A DNA stretch of 64,000 nt from NCBI RefSeq assembly GCF_910592395.1, contig NC_088326.1, positions 3,725,001-3,789,000 on the forward strand. The letters run 5' to 3'. The position numbers and the translations under genes were made by a program. The stretch comes from Lineus longissimus. Taxonomy: Eukaryota; Nemertea; Pilidiophora; Heteronemertea; Lineidae. How positions within the stretch are numbered: position 1 is the stretch's first letter; each line of letters starts with the position of its first letter. Shown one piece after another: positions 1 through 10,383 of the stretch. The notes below the pieces were generated by a model that worked only from the letters and a program-made list of their open reading frames with translations, made no database searches and had not been told where the DNA came from.

Positions 1-1589
1 GCCCTTGAGGAGACTCTGAACATTGTGGGGATCGGCGAGAGCCAAGACCTGGAATTTGAGAGCACCAAAGGGAACACAACACGAAAGTTCAAGTGCAAGA
101 ACAACAAATGCAGTTTGTGTTTCTCCGTGAGGAGGTTTGGCCGTGGACGCAAAATTAAGAGTAAGTCCTTCCATGCAATCGCCAGGCATCGCCGTCATTG
201 GTTGAGCAGTTGCTTACTTACGTACTGGCTCAGTTTAATAGCATTCCGCGAAGATGACGTCACTGCAGCTGCTGCCCTCTATTTCCCCATCGCTGAATTA
301 CAGGCAATGTCGGACAAACATGCGGTTTCGTAATGGATTCAGGCTTTCTAACTAGGGCAGTTAGATTTAGTCTGGCACATGTCCGAGTGTTGGAAATACT
401 ACATAATTGTTCTGAATATTTCTCTCTCTGACTCTATGGTATCATTCATGCTAAAAACAATGCAGGGTCAAAGATAACTGACTTTGAAATAAGCTCAAAT
501 TCGTAGAAATAAGTGTCGATGTCCGACTGTCACGTGACTAAAACGTCATCAATATCTTATGCAAATGACCTTGTGAGCTATAAATAGTAACTTCGCGGGA
601 TGCTATTGGCTACAATTAAGTGCTACGGGATAATACAGGTAGTTCAACATTTGAAGGGTAAGAGCACAGCAAAGGGCATAAGTGTATAACAGCCTGGGAT
701 ATCCAAAACGTCAAAAATATAGTACGGTATACCGGTATTCTAAAACACCTGTCCAATACTGTACTGCATAAAGAATTCTCCCAATTGCAGTCTGTCTTTT
801 CGTTGGGAAGCGCGCCAACAACCTGACTTTGGTCATTACCAGAGGCAAGAGAGTCGTCCTTTCTGGAAGCACCCCAGGTGAGTCGGACTAAATGATAATT
901 TACGATGACCCATTCATCCTTTCTGATGACGTTAAGCACACAAGTGGTGTTAGCACGTGTGGTCGAGACCTTGCTATAAGTATATTATTCATATGAATGT
1001 CGCGACTTGATGAGGTATGGCAGAGTGATGACCATCCGCGTCTGACAAAACTTCAGGGTTTTGTGGATTTACCGATGGTTCGTGACACTAGGGAGTTTTT
1101 GCAAATCCTTCGAAACGCCAACGTAAACTCCTGTCCCAAGAGAGCCTCACTGCCCCCTCCTACCAGACCAAATAAGTTAAATGCTTCCCCGAGGTGAAAG
1201 CTCGACCTTTAGGCAGATAAATGCTGCTGCTACTAACTAACTTCTTTCTCTTTGCAGCCAATAACATAAAGCCAATCTGCAAAAAGCCTAAGTGTCCATT
1301 GTTTGGCCCGTTCTGCCTCATTTTTACTCAAGTCACCAAGACAGCCACAGGCAACACTGGCTGTCTTGTGGCCAAGGCAACCATTTTCAAGAAGAAAGTC
1401 ATGATGAGGCAAGTTGGCTGCTTCAACTTGACGGACCCGAAACCCGACCTTGACCTTGGCCTTCCTGGCAGTGACCTCAGCGGGTCAGACGCGTATCGGA
1501 AGAAGATGTTCGAGGAGATTTTCAATAAGATTTTGAAGAAGGATATGAATGCGGAGGAACAACAGTTGCCGTGGGCGCCTATCTTTTAA
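1..1589 (+). CDS. 3' part of an unrecognised Cys-containing protein (partial)
   Basis: Two exons are visible: 1-160, open at the window edge and read from base 1, and 1258-1589. Exon 1 ends at a GTAAGT donor in phase 1. Exon 2 follows a pyrimidine-rich TTTGCAG acceptor and ends at TAA. The joined 163-residue C-terminal part has four Cys in a basic stretch (about residues 34-42 of the visible part, including KCSLCFSV), then CKKPKC, GPFC, TGC and VGCF. The tail is acidic and helical and ends LPWAPIF. I do not recognise the family. An even Cys count and few membrane-like stretches would fit a secreted or extracellular protein, but the N-terminus that would show a signal peptide lies outside the window. 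An ATG at base 25 is internal to the reading frame and is not taken as the start. An AATAAA signal lies 49 bases after the stop. I am sure it is a real gene end, not of what it does. Confidence 0.68.
161..1257 (+). other. Intron of the first gene
   Basis: This 1.1-kb intron has GT and AG ends. It contains no coding signal I can support. At about 1086-1140 it holds a diverged fragment of the foldback family seen complete at 14441-14577 (shared core: GGGAGTTTT-GCAAATCC, then CGAAACG-CAACGT). Confidence 0.6.
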
Positions 1590-1637
1590 GAAATGCACCA
1601 ATGAGAAATGAGTTTTGGTGGTTTTACAGTAAAACAA

Positions 1638-1643
1638 AATAAA
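1638..1643 (+). terminator. Polyadenylation signal of the first gene
   Basis: AATAAA lies 49 bases downstream of the TAA stop and fits a short 3' UTR. Confidence 0.6.
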
Positions 1644-1818
1644 CATCCGTACTTGGTATTATATTGCACTTGTACAACCCTTAGTTTTAATGTTGTTTTC
1701 AACTTGCATATCGTTTCACCACTAGTGTTCATTGCCTATAGGTGGCTCTGGTAGTCTCCCGTAGTGTAATCTATATTCACGATAGAGGCCACTTTATGTA
1801 TTTGCTGTAATTTATGTT

Positions 1819-2009
1819 AGGCAGGTTTCGTAATATTAATGTACGTATGTGTAAAGCTACATTCTCGATTCCCCGTATCTGTTTAAGCCAAGTGCGAATT
1901 CCGCGATACGACTCCGATTAACATGTGGCGGTCGTGCCCGAACTTTGAGCGGGAATTGATGACGTCATAGACATTCGCACTTCGTCGTTCGGTTTGTGAA
2001 ACCTGCCTA
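1819..2009. repeat. 191-bp MITE-like element with AGGCAGGTTTC inverted ends
   Basis: The left end AGGCAGGTTTC (1819-1829) is matched by the inverted GAAACCTGCCT (about 1998-2009). Single ends of the same type occur at 4039-4049 and 61946-61956. The interior is non-coding. It is probably a small non-autonomous DNA transposon; the superfamily is unknown. Confidence 0.5.
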
Positions 2010-2448
2010 TTGCCGGTACTTTAGGCCACAGTTTCGGCACCGAAGAAAGATATACCAAAACACATAATCAACAGAAAAGGGAATTTATTTTGCTGTGCCA
2101 AATCGTTTTTCTTTTAAAGATTTATTATTTGTAGATGTTATAATTCATTACTTGTCTGTAGAAGGCAAATTAAAATGCAACACTGCACACACCAAATGCT
2201 AATATTAAGCTTTAGAATAAAAAGATGAAAACGCAATATTTTCATAGTTTTCTTACTGTTTCTCTTTACGTCAGTTATCGGCAGTTGATTGCCCGATTCT
2301 AACCAGGACCGTATGTAACCAACTGCCCCCAGACATATCAACAAACATGTTTTTGACACAGATATCTGCTGTCCTGAGAATTATCACTGAGTCGTCCCTT
2401 TTCTTTTCATAGACAAAGAGAGAAAATTGGGCCTTGATAAAAAGGCCT

Positions 2449-2454
2449 TTTATT
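2449..2454 (-). terminator. Candidate polyadenylation signal of kinase gene A
   Basis: TTTATT on the + strand (AATAAA on the minus strand) lies about 350 bases past the TAG of kinase A. Further TTTATT copies lie near 2082 and 2122, so the cleavage site is uncertain. Confidence 0.4.
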
Positions 2455-2799
2455 TAATCAATCACAAGACCCTGTAATCCTTCAGGAATTTCGGACTTGG
2501 TTCGCCAGACAGTAAGAGAAAATCCCGTATACGACGATTCCCAATTTTCCTATCTCAAAAATCTGGCAACATCCAAAATACTTTCTTGATTGTAATCAAA
2601 CAATGGAGGGTGTGTATTGGAGTTTTTTCTAAATTATTTCGCACATTTCACAAGGTAAAGAAAACGACTGTTCACAGATTTTGAAGACAACATATGACAC
2701 TATGATTTCGCATACTGTGTAGTAGTACTCAAGAACTCCCTTTTTTGTCGCACAACCATATTCCCCTTGACTGTTGCTATACGATGACAGGAGGCAGCA

Positions 2800-5700
2800 C
2801 TAGAATCCGAGCAGCTCTTTCCTTGTAGCAAGGTACAGTTTCCAGGCGTTCAAAGCTCCTCTGAAAATGTAGCAAAAAATGTAAGAAATTTTTTTGCAAG
2901 TGGCACCAAATCGTAGTGGCACACAGCAAAACACTCACAAGAGCACAAACTGAGATTTATAATAACAACCTTTCTCCACAAAAGCGTATCAGATGGCGTA
3001 GGCCTATATTATATCCCTAATCATGATAATTTGTCGTAGGTTAGGCCAATTTTCATAGATTGATTCGACTATGGCCTTGCTGCGCTTCCCACAGAACAAG
3101 GCCATGTGTGATATACGCCGCGTGAAACACTTATGTGGAGGAATGGCTCAAGTCGCGTCGAGGTAAGACTTACCTGCACCAATTGGTATCGTCAGCGAAG
3201 TTTTCCGGTGGTTTCGAGGCTACAATCAGGGAGATTGGTATGTGGAATAACATCACAAACTGGAAATCAAACGGGAAATGAAAAGTCTGAGGCCCAGGCT
3301 CACATTAAGATTCATCGAATTCACGTTTTCACAGGTAATGTGTCACTGAGTCACTTTTCATGCGTGACGAACGAACAAGCCACTTCCAAAGAGCGGGCAA
3401 CATACGATTCACGATGTCACATTTCACCCTCACGTCGTGTTCTCGTAAAGTTAAACGTGAACATTGACAACAAAACCCTATAGATTCATCGGATTCATGT
3501 GGTCACATGTCAAAGTTCACGTGTCACAGCATTTGTTATGAGTAAAACCTTCAACTGACCGAGGCTGGAAAAAAATTACATAAAAAGTGACATCGTGAAT
3601 TCTATGAAGGGCGCCTTTTGGAAAAGACCAAGTCCGTTTTAAAGTCATTACAAGTAAACTTTATGTAAATTTGGGTGATTTTCTTCCTCATATTACTACT
3701 ATAATGGACGTAGAGCAGCAAAAGTTTTCTTGCTATCTCCTCCTGTTTCACGATGGAAGCTAGTATTCATTTTCAACTGACTGACCATGGTAAACTTGTT
3801 AACTTTTTCTAAGAGTTCATCAACATCTAGCTCTGTGACATCTCGTCCCCAGTTGTCAAGGATACTTAGGCGTTTAAGATAGCTCCGCAGAAAATCTTTC
3901 CTGTATTCTGTTTGGTGCATTTCAGGCGTATTCTTTTCAACCCCGACTCCTACAAAAATTTAAAAATTACGTGTGAAATACCAGTTCAATTGTAGCAAAG
4001 AGAATCCCAACCCAATACTAGTAATGTGCAAAGACAATAGGCAGGTTTCGTTACCCCGATGAACAACGCCGGTATGTGGTGGCCCAATGTCCCATGCGCG
4101 CCGGTCACCCATTCAAATTATGACCGCACCCAACGTTGCTTAACTTCCTAGATCTGGAGACGACATCGCGGGTTAAGCCGTGCCATATAACTAAGGTTAC
4201 AGTACACTCACTCCATTTACGTGACACATTGTGAATCATCATGTACATGTAGTACGCAATTGGCTTAAGATATGAGCTCCAAGACATAAATACTGTAGGC
4301 CTACTTCAATATGCGGCAATCATAAGGGAAATAACGTTCACAACATTGATACAACCAAATAAGGAAGCTTCCTACACGTCCACGTCAACGTAGAAGTACA
4401 CGACGTATTTCTTAATCTCTCTAATTTGCTTTACCGTAGGTCTATACGCACCAAAAGCCGCATAAAATAAGTACTGAGCCAAATCCCAGCCTTGGTGATT
4501 GAAGAAGGAGTATTCGTAGTCGACAATCACGCATTTTCCCGTCTCTTGATCAAAAATGACGTTCGCGGGGTGAAGGTCATTGTGGCTCATGACCACTGGC
4601 ATGCCAAGGTCACGTACAATTTGATCGACGCGGTCTATCTCCTCCTTGACCATCGCCTTGGTTGGAAATTCTGGTGTGGTGACTCTGGATTAGAAAATGA
4701 ATACGATACGATATGTTGGGTGAGGAAAAACTCTGGCGAAGAAAGCTTTCCAGGTCACGTGGTTCGCTTGAAGTAAATTCTATCACTTACAATGGGTCCA
4801 ACTTGTCCATCTCAGGTCCCCAGGCTCCTAATGCCACACGGAATGACTCGTGAGCGGTGTCCACCTCAACCGGAATGCCGTACTTTTCAGCAGCTAATTT
4901 GGCGGTGTTCTTGCAGTGGATTCCCGCCAATTCCTTGGCAACTGCCCTGCAAATTGAAGAGATAGCTAAAAAATCTGCTGTCTGTTAATGAGCGGCAAAG
5001 ACATTACTTTCCCTCAAACATTTCACCCAAATAATGAGCATCACATATATATGGAGTTACAAATGAGCATAACATATGGAATCGATTGTCGATCCGCAAT
5101 GATCTTGGCCGTTTGTTATTGTGCAGACACCAAATTCAAGATGGCTGTCGCAGCGGCCATTTTTTTCAGATTTTAAAGCGCTCAGATACCAAAACCAGGG
5201 GGAACCGTCCTATAATCACCTGCAATGAGCCGGCCACAGAACGAAAGGTCCATAACCATGCGCTCAAGGTTGGTACATGTATGTGCAGTACCAAAATCAA
5301 GGCGGCAGACGGGCCGGCTTTTTGGGGGGCTTTTTTGAGCGGTACAACTGGCGACGGATCAGTGTGAGGAGTCTCGTCAGGCCAGCCCTTTCATGAGGTG
5401 AGGGCATAAATCGAAACAGGGACTTACATCGCCAACTTCTTACAACTAAATGTCGCTCTATCCTTTAGGTCATACGGCTTTCCTTTCGCAAAGGCAAAAC
5501 ACATCCCATTCTCAAACGTGCAGTAAACCTTGGGAGACAACCCGATTTCGGAGAGCAACAAAGTCACTTTGATTTCTCGGTCTCTGTCCGAATATTCTAC
5601 AAAATCTGTGCCGTAGATTCGTACCACGATTGCGTCGACATCGCACGTTTTGGTGACGTAGTACGCATACATTTTGTTGACCATGGAAGCATTTTCGCCG

Positions 5701-6755
5701 AGTGTCTGAAACGAAAAAAAAGATTCAAGTATGCACCAGCCGCAAACGAAATCGTCAAGGGCTCCGTGTTGGCCACAATTTTCTGACTAGCTCTTCATCG
5801 ATTGAAAGTAACTTGGCTTTCAACTTTTCTTATCGACAGGGATCCTACGGAAAAAAACATTGGTCGACCAAACTCGACCCCATTTCGACGTCGATTTGGC
5901 GGTCGACCACTGATGGGTGTGTGTAGGGGGTTCAGGGTTTTCATTGACAACTGCATCGTATCGAGATCAAGCACAAAAAACAGGGACATTTTCTAACTGA
6001 AGTGTCAAGGCCTTGTCACTCAATCTATGACCCCGTGGTTTACATCACAATAGGCTGACGTTGTCTAGTAATTCAGGTTATTCTGGGCTACTATCATAAT
6101 TATGTGTTTTGTTTGTTGATTAGAGAGCAAGTAGTATACTAACACTACTGTAGGCTTGCATATAGATAATATTTCCAGGCCCAAATGACCCGTAAACTGT
6201 GGTGTAGAAGTAAAAAACGTCCATCTGGAAAGAGTGTCCGGCTCTATTGTACTCAGACGGATTATGTTATGGTTCTATACAGGCAATGATCGTCACTAAC
6301 AGCTCTCATCCCACTTTTTGGCAATGCTTACACAGGTACACATAATAGTCAAGAAAAAATCTTCAGTTTAGGCGCAGGCACGTCAAAATAAGAGCCCATT
6401 AGCCACTCACCCCCCCCCCCCCCTCCACCTCCTCCCCATACACACATTGACAACACACGTAAAAGAATAATTGATTGGGCAAATTCTATAATGATGACTT
6501 CAGTGAATCTTAAATCAATACAGAGGCCACATTGAGTATATAAGCATAGGCCAAGGCTTCGTAATTGGCCTAGATATTGACCGTAGCTTTACTGAGTCGG
6601 CTTTATGAGAAACACGTGGCCGCACTAACCTTGCGTTTGACGTCCGAGCGCTTCCATCGTGGTCGGAGTTTTTCGATTATCGCCATGACGTCATCATCCG
6701 GGTCTTCAGGGTTGATGGTGATGGCCAACTTCGGAACATCCCCTTCCGCAGCCAT
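2800..6755 (-). CDS. Ethanolamine kinase-like protein, copy A
   Basis: Ethanolamine kinases phosphorylate ethanolamine with ATP, the first step of the CDP-ethanolamine (Kennedy) pathway in the cytosol. Seven minus-strand exons join in phase: 6630-6755, 5428-5705, 4791-4946, 4452-4684, 3786-3949, 3174-3259 and 2800-2860, giving 367 aa. Visible signatures are VVRIYG near the N-lobe, YCTFENGMCF, the kinase (Brenner) motif HNDLHPANVIFD at about residue 220 with its His-x-Asp and Asn, and VDYEYS with the metal-binding Asp shortly after. The stretch following YEYS reads WDLAQYLFYAAFG instead of the usual FDIGNHFxE of this family, so substrate choice (ethanolamine or choline) is not certain. The start is the ATG at 6755 (MAAEGDVPKL). 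The exon 5 donor is the weaker GTCAGT. A paralogue lies in opposite orientation at 19268-23359 with nearly identical exon lengths. The length matches the family. Confidence 0.88.
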
Positions 6756-9135
6756 TTTTGAGATCCCTGTGGAATGACTAGTCGATTTGTAATTGTACGT
6801 AGGTCTCGATCAAGGCCTGTAGATTGGTCACAGCAGTGACCTGGTGACTTTCAGAAACACGGAGACATGCACATTGGATTGGTTGTAATCTATTCAAGCC
6901 GGGAGATCCCGATCCAATGCGCGTGCGTGGTTACTCCTTAGAGTAAGTTAGTCTGGTTACTCCGAGGTTACTCGAAGCACAGGAGAAGTTCATGGAACCA
7001 TTTCCTCGGGAATATCGCTCGGGCACATACACATCGACTGCACCAAAAGTGTACACAGAAGCCGTTGACTGGCTCTGCACACTCGACCTACCTACCATTA
7101 TCTACCCGGGAATTCGACACAGAGCATTGTAATTTTAATTGCATGAACTATCATCATTGAACATGTTGCGCGAGACCAGCTATAGAGGCGTATTGGCGCA
7201 CAGGCGCGTTTTGTTGTCATAAAAATGGTTTTGGTGTCAATGGGTCAGTAAGCAGCAGGTTCATTTACGACGTCTCCCACCGCTACACTTCGGGTGCAGT
7301 GGACCCAATTAGGATGATGCAATGAACTGCCCCGGGAGTCTACCCACCGCCGGCGCCTGCTTCACTTGGAAAATTGGAAACGGATTGCGCGTGAACTACA
7401 AGTGTCATGGCCGCACTCCCACCAGAACAGTAATGGCAGCCACGGAATGCCGTGTTTGGCCGCGAAGTGTTTGCATTGAGACACGTGGGGGCTGACAATT
7501 GTTGGAGAAGCGTGCTACCCCAGATATGCCTTTAACTCGTCATTTTGTTCCCAGGGCGAGAAACGCTTGATGAATCTGGCAAGCAATGGATTCATTGAAA
7601 CCGTGGGCAGACGATAAAGGCAAATGCCATCAGAGGTCACGTATGGAGGTTGAGGAGCGCCTGGCCTCGGGTTCATCTTGTATCTCATAGCGATATAATG
7701 GCCGTGGGATGCGATTATATGAGAAGGGGAATAAAAACGTCTAATTATAAAAGATTTATAGCTGCAGCTGCTCTTTTGTATGTAGTGACTTTGGCATTGT
7801 TTATCGAGTGGCTCGCGGCCACTCTCAGATTTATAATATCAAATTAAAACTAAATTCTTGCAACATTACATGTATATCTTTGAGCAATTGTTGAGTAATT
7901 TTATCATATTATTGGACGTAGAGGGATCGCCTTTTTGTGTACGACCACCAAAGGGAGATTGATATCAGCTTACTGATAAAACCACGAAAAACCCTGTAAA
8001 AGCGGCATAACTTTCTTTACCAAAATAACAAAATAATGTTCACGAATGCAACAATCAAAAATTTAAAGCCCATTTGGTGTCAAAGACATCTCCATTCTCG
8101 TCAATATCAATGACATTTCAAAACACTTTTATTCAAGCTTTAATATGTAGTTCTAATTGGTCAAAATTGAGAGTGTTCGTATTCACCAAATGGCAACTGC
8201 GAAATAGGCCTACTTACTAGTTCTTACTAGTTCACTGTTATAATTCATCAGCAAGTGTCGTCCGTCAGACAAGCGCACAAAAGTTTTAATTCACTTTTCA
8301 TGACTCCATGAGGTCCACAGCCAAACTTGAGATGAGTGTATTGAAGATTCTAATAAAAGGTATACGAAATGAGTTGAATAAAATTTCAAATGTTAATGCG
8401 TATGCTTTTACCATAGATTCCGTCAAGGTTAGTTGATATTGCGGTAGATACCACGCCAGTTCCCTAGCTGTTGATTAAACAATATTTTAAAGACGAGGAC
8501 TGTGTTTAGACGAAAAAGAAGAAAAAAGAAGAAATATCGTGAAAACATACTGAATTCCGTTATAAAGGTTCAAATGCAAATAATGTGCGGCATTCTGAAG
8601 ACATGATTTGCCTCGAAGCGTGATGAACCTGCTTAAGCTACAAACAGGTAAGACCTCAATTTTTTTTCCAGCTGCTGAAATGTATTGCACTGACCAGCCA
8701 TTTCGGCAAGGACCCCAAAATGCGATTCGTAGCCAGATCAAGCTATTGCCCGCTGATTAGACTATTCCATTCTTTTGACTCGTCCCAATTTGGGGCAGCT
8801 GTATAGGTTGGTTGGTATGAGGGGGTTATCTGAGTTGAACCGATAAAACGTTTTTTTTTGTTTCGCATATTTCAGTGTTTCCACACAAAAAGTAGCTGGA
8901 AAGGCTGTAGACTTTTCAACAGGGGAAACAGAGCAAAAATAGACTTTTGAGGAATAAATGCACGGCGGGAAACGACCACTTTAACGCGCCTCCACCTAGT
9001 GACTGAAACATGGGCACAAAATGGCATGACAAGGTCGACGTTGTCGTGTTTATACATCGTGTACGACCATCTTCCATTTCGTTTCCTTAGGGGAGCCTGC
9101 AACGCCGACGTTTGACCAACATTTCTACATCCAAG
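6756..9135. other. Intergenic region between kinase A and the 9.1-kb gene
   Basis: I see no exon I can support here. It holds the promoter sides of two genes diverging from each other: kinase A starts at 6755 on the minus strand and the intronless gene at 9136 on the plus strand. No recognisable TATA box or repeat family stands out. Confidence 0.4.
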
Positions 9136-10383
9136 ATGTCAACTCGACCTGCCCCGCAGAGCAGTCGCTCGTCCAACAGTCGGCAGACCCGAAAGCAAAC
9201 ATCTTCCGGGAGTGGAAGGGGGTCCCAACTTGAGACGGTACGAGAGGCTACCATGGAAAGGGAATTCTCAGACCTCCATGTTCGTCAATCAAACCGCAAA
9301 CAACGTCCTTCTTATGAAAGAAGCAACCAATCAGAAAGACCGCGACAAAGACATGACAACCTTAGCCAATCATCGACTGGGAGTTTTCATCGGCACAGCA
9401 ATTCGAGTGGTTTGGTGACATCATCAGGAGAGTGGATGAGCCAATCAGAAAGTGCCACGGCGAAATCGCGGGAGACGTCATCACGGTATAGCCAATCAGG
9501 TAGTACAGAAGCCTCACGTGACAGGTGGTGCAACCAATCGGAAAAATCAACTGCATCTACATGTACTAGGCGTAGCCAATCAGGAAGAAGAACAAAATCA
9601 CGGGGTAGGAAAAACAGCCAATCGACGTCGACCAAGTATAGCGCTTCATACGAAGCAGGTGGCGAAAGTACGATTCATCGCTCGCATGACGGTTTTTATT
9701 TCAATGAGGTTACGAGTCTGGCCGGGAAGGAGATACCTTCGCTTCCAATTGTCCGACAGGCGGGAATGTTGCCGGAGTCTCTCGAATTCGCCAGCATGTA
9801 TACACCTGGCTTGACCAAGAGTGGGCCAAGTGAAACAGAATTAGACTTCACAAACCTAAACAAGGAGGCGCATGAAAATGAGCGCTTGGGGTTGAGGTAT
9901 GACGTGGAGCTGCTGAGGCGGGAAAAGAACCGGACGAAGCGGCGGTTCGATTTACAGGACGTGTACCGAATCGGGGAATGGCGGACGGGCATCAGGATCC
10001 GTGATCGACCGAAACCGCCCGAAGTTTCACCGGAAGTTTCAGTGACACCAAAAATTCTGTCGGGAAATTCCATCAAGCCTGTATTTTTGGACCGTCGGGG
10101 TACCATCAAGGGAAGGCCACAGGGGGAGGCCTACAGAATAAGTTTATTGGACACTGAGCGTACCCCGACTGATCCTTCGTGGTTCTCCACAATGTCGAGT
10201 AAACGCCCCGTTTCTAATCGAACGGGCTTTTCCAAAAGTTTCAAGTCTGTTTCGACTCTTTCAAGCGTGGGAAGCACAAGACTTCAAAGCACTGCTGAAA
10301 CTTTAGTATCAGCTCCAGCACCTGTGGTGCGACCTTACAATATCAAAGGCGGGCGGCCAGTCCCTAAAGGGCTCAACTTCTAG
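9136..10383 (+). CDS. Intronless Ser/Arg/Gln-rich protein of unknown function (415 aa)
   Basis: One uninterrupted frame runs from ATG at 9136 (MSTRPAPQSSRSSN) to TAG at 10383. The frame is open slightly upstream, but no in-frame ATG precedes it there. Residues 1-185 are low-complexity, rich in S, R, Q and T, with a recurring (S/N)QS(E/G) motif seen at least seven times, and are probably disordered. Residues 185-300 are more ordered, with an ENERLGLRYDVELLRREKNR stretch that looks like a short charged helix. The C-terminal third is basic and ends GGRPVPKGLNF. There is no signal peptide or membrane segment, and I do not recognise a family. The lack of introns contrasts with every other gene here and may mean retroposition or a late, testis-type gene; this is inference. 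An AATAAA follows at 10591. Confidence 0.75.
   Translation: MSTRPAPQSSRSSNSRQTRKQTSSGSGRGSQLETVREATMEREFSDLHVRQSNRKQRPSYERSNQSERPRQRHDNLSQSSTGSFHRHSNSSGLVTSSGEWMSQSESATAKSRETSSRYSQSGSTEASRDRWCNQSEKSTASTCTRRSQSGRRTKSRGRKNSQSTSTKYSASYEAGGESTIHRSHDGFYFNEVTSLAGKEIPSLPIVRQAGMLPESLEFASMYTPGLTKSGPSETELDFTNLNKEAHENERLGLRYDVELLRREKNRTKRRFDLQDVYRIGEWRTGIRIRDRPKPPEVSPEVSVTPKILSGNSIKPVFLDRRGTIKGRPQGEAYRISLLDTERTPTDPSWFSTMSSKRPVSNRTGFSKSFKSVSTLSSVGSTRLQSTAETLVSAPAPVVRPYNIKGGRPVPKGLNF

Noticed and set aside
25-333. Start of the first gene at the ATG at base 25
   Set aside because: The frame is open from base 1 and a GTAAGT donor ends the exon at 160; the ATG is internal.
9112-9135. A start of the intronless gene at 9112
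   Set aside because: The codon there is TTG; the first in-frame ATG is at 9136.
9696-10109. 137-aa minus-strand frame
   Set aside because: Antisense shadow of the intronless gene, without independent signals.
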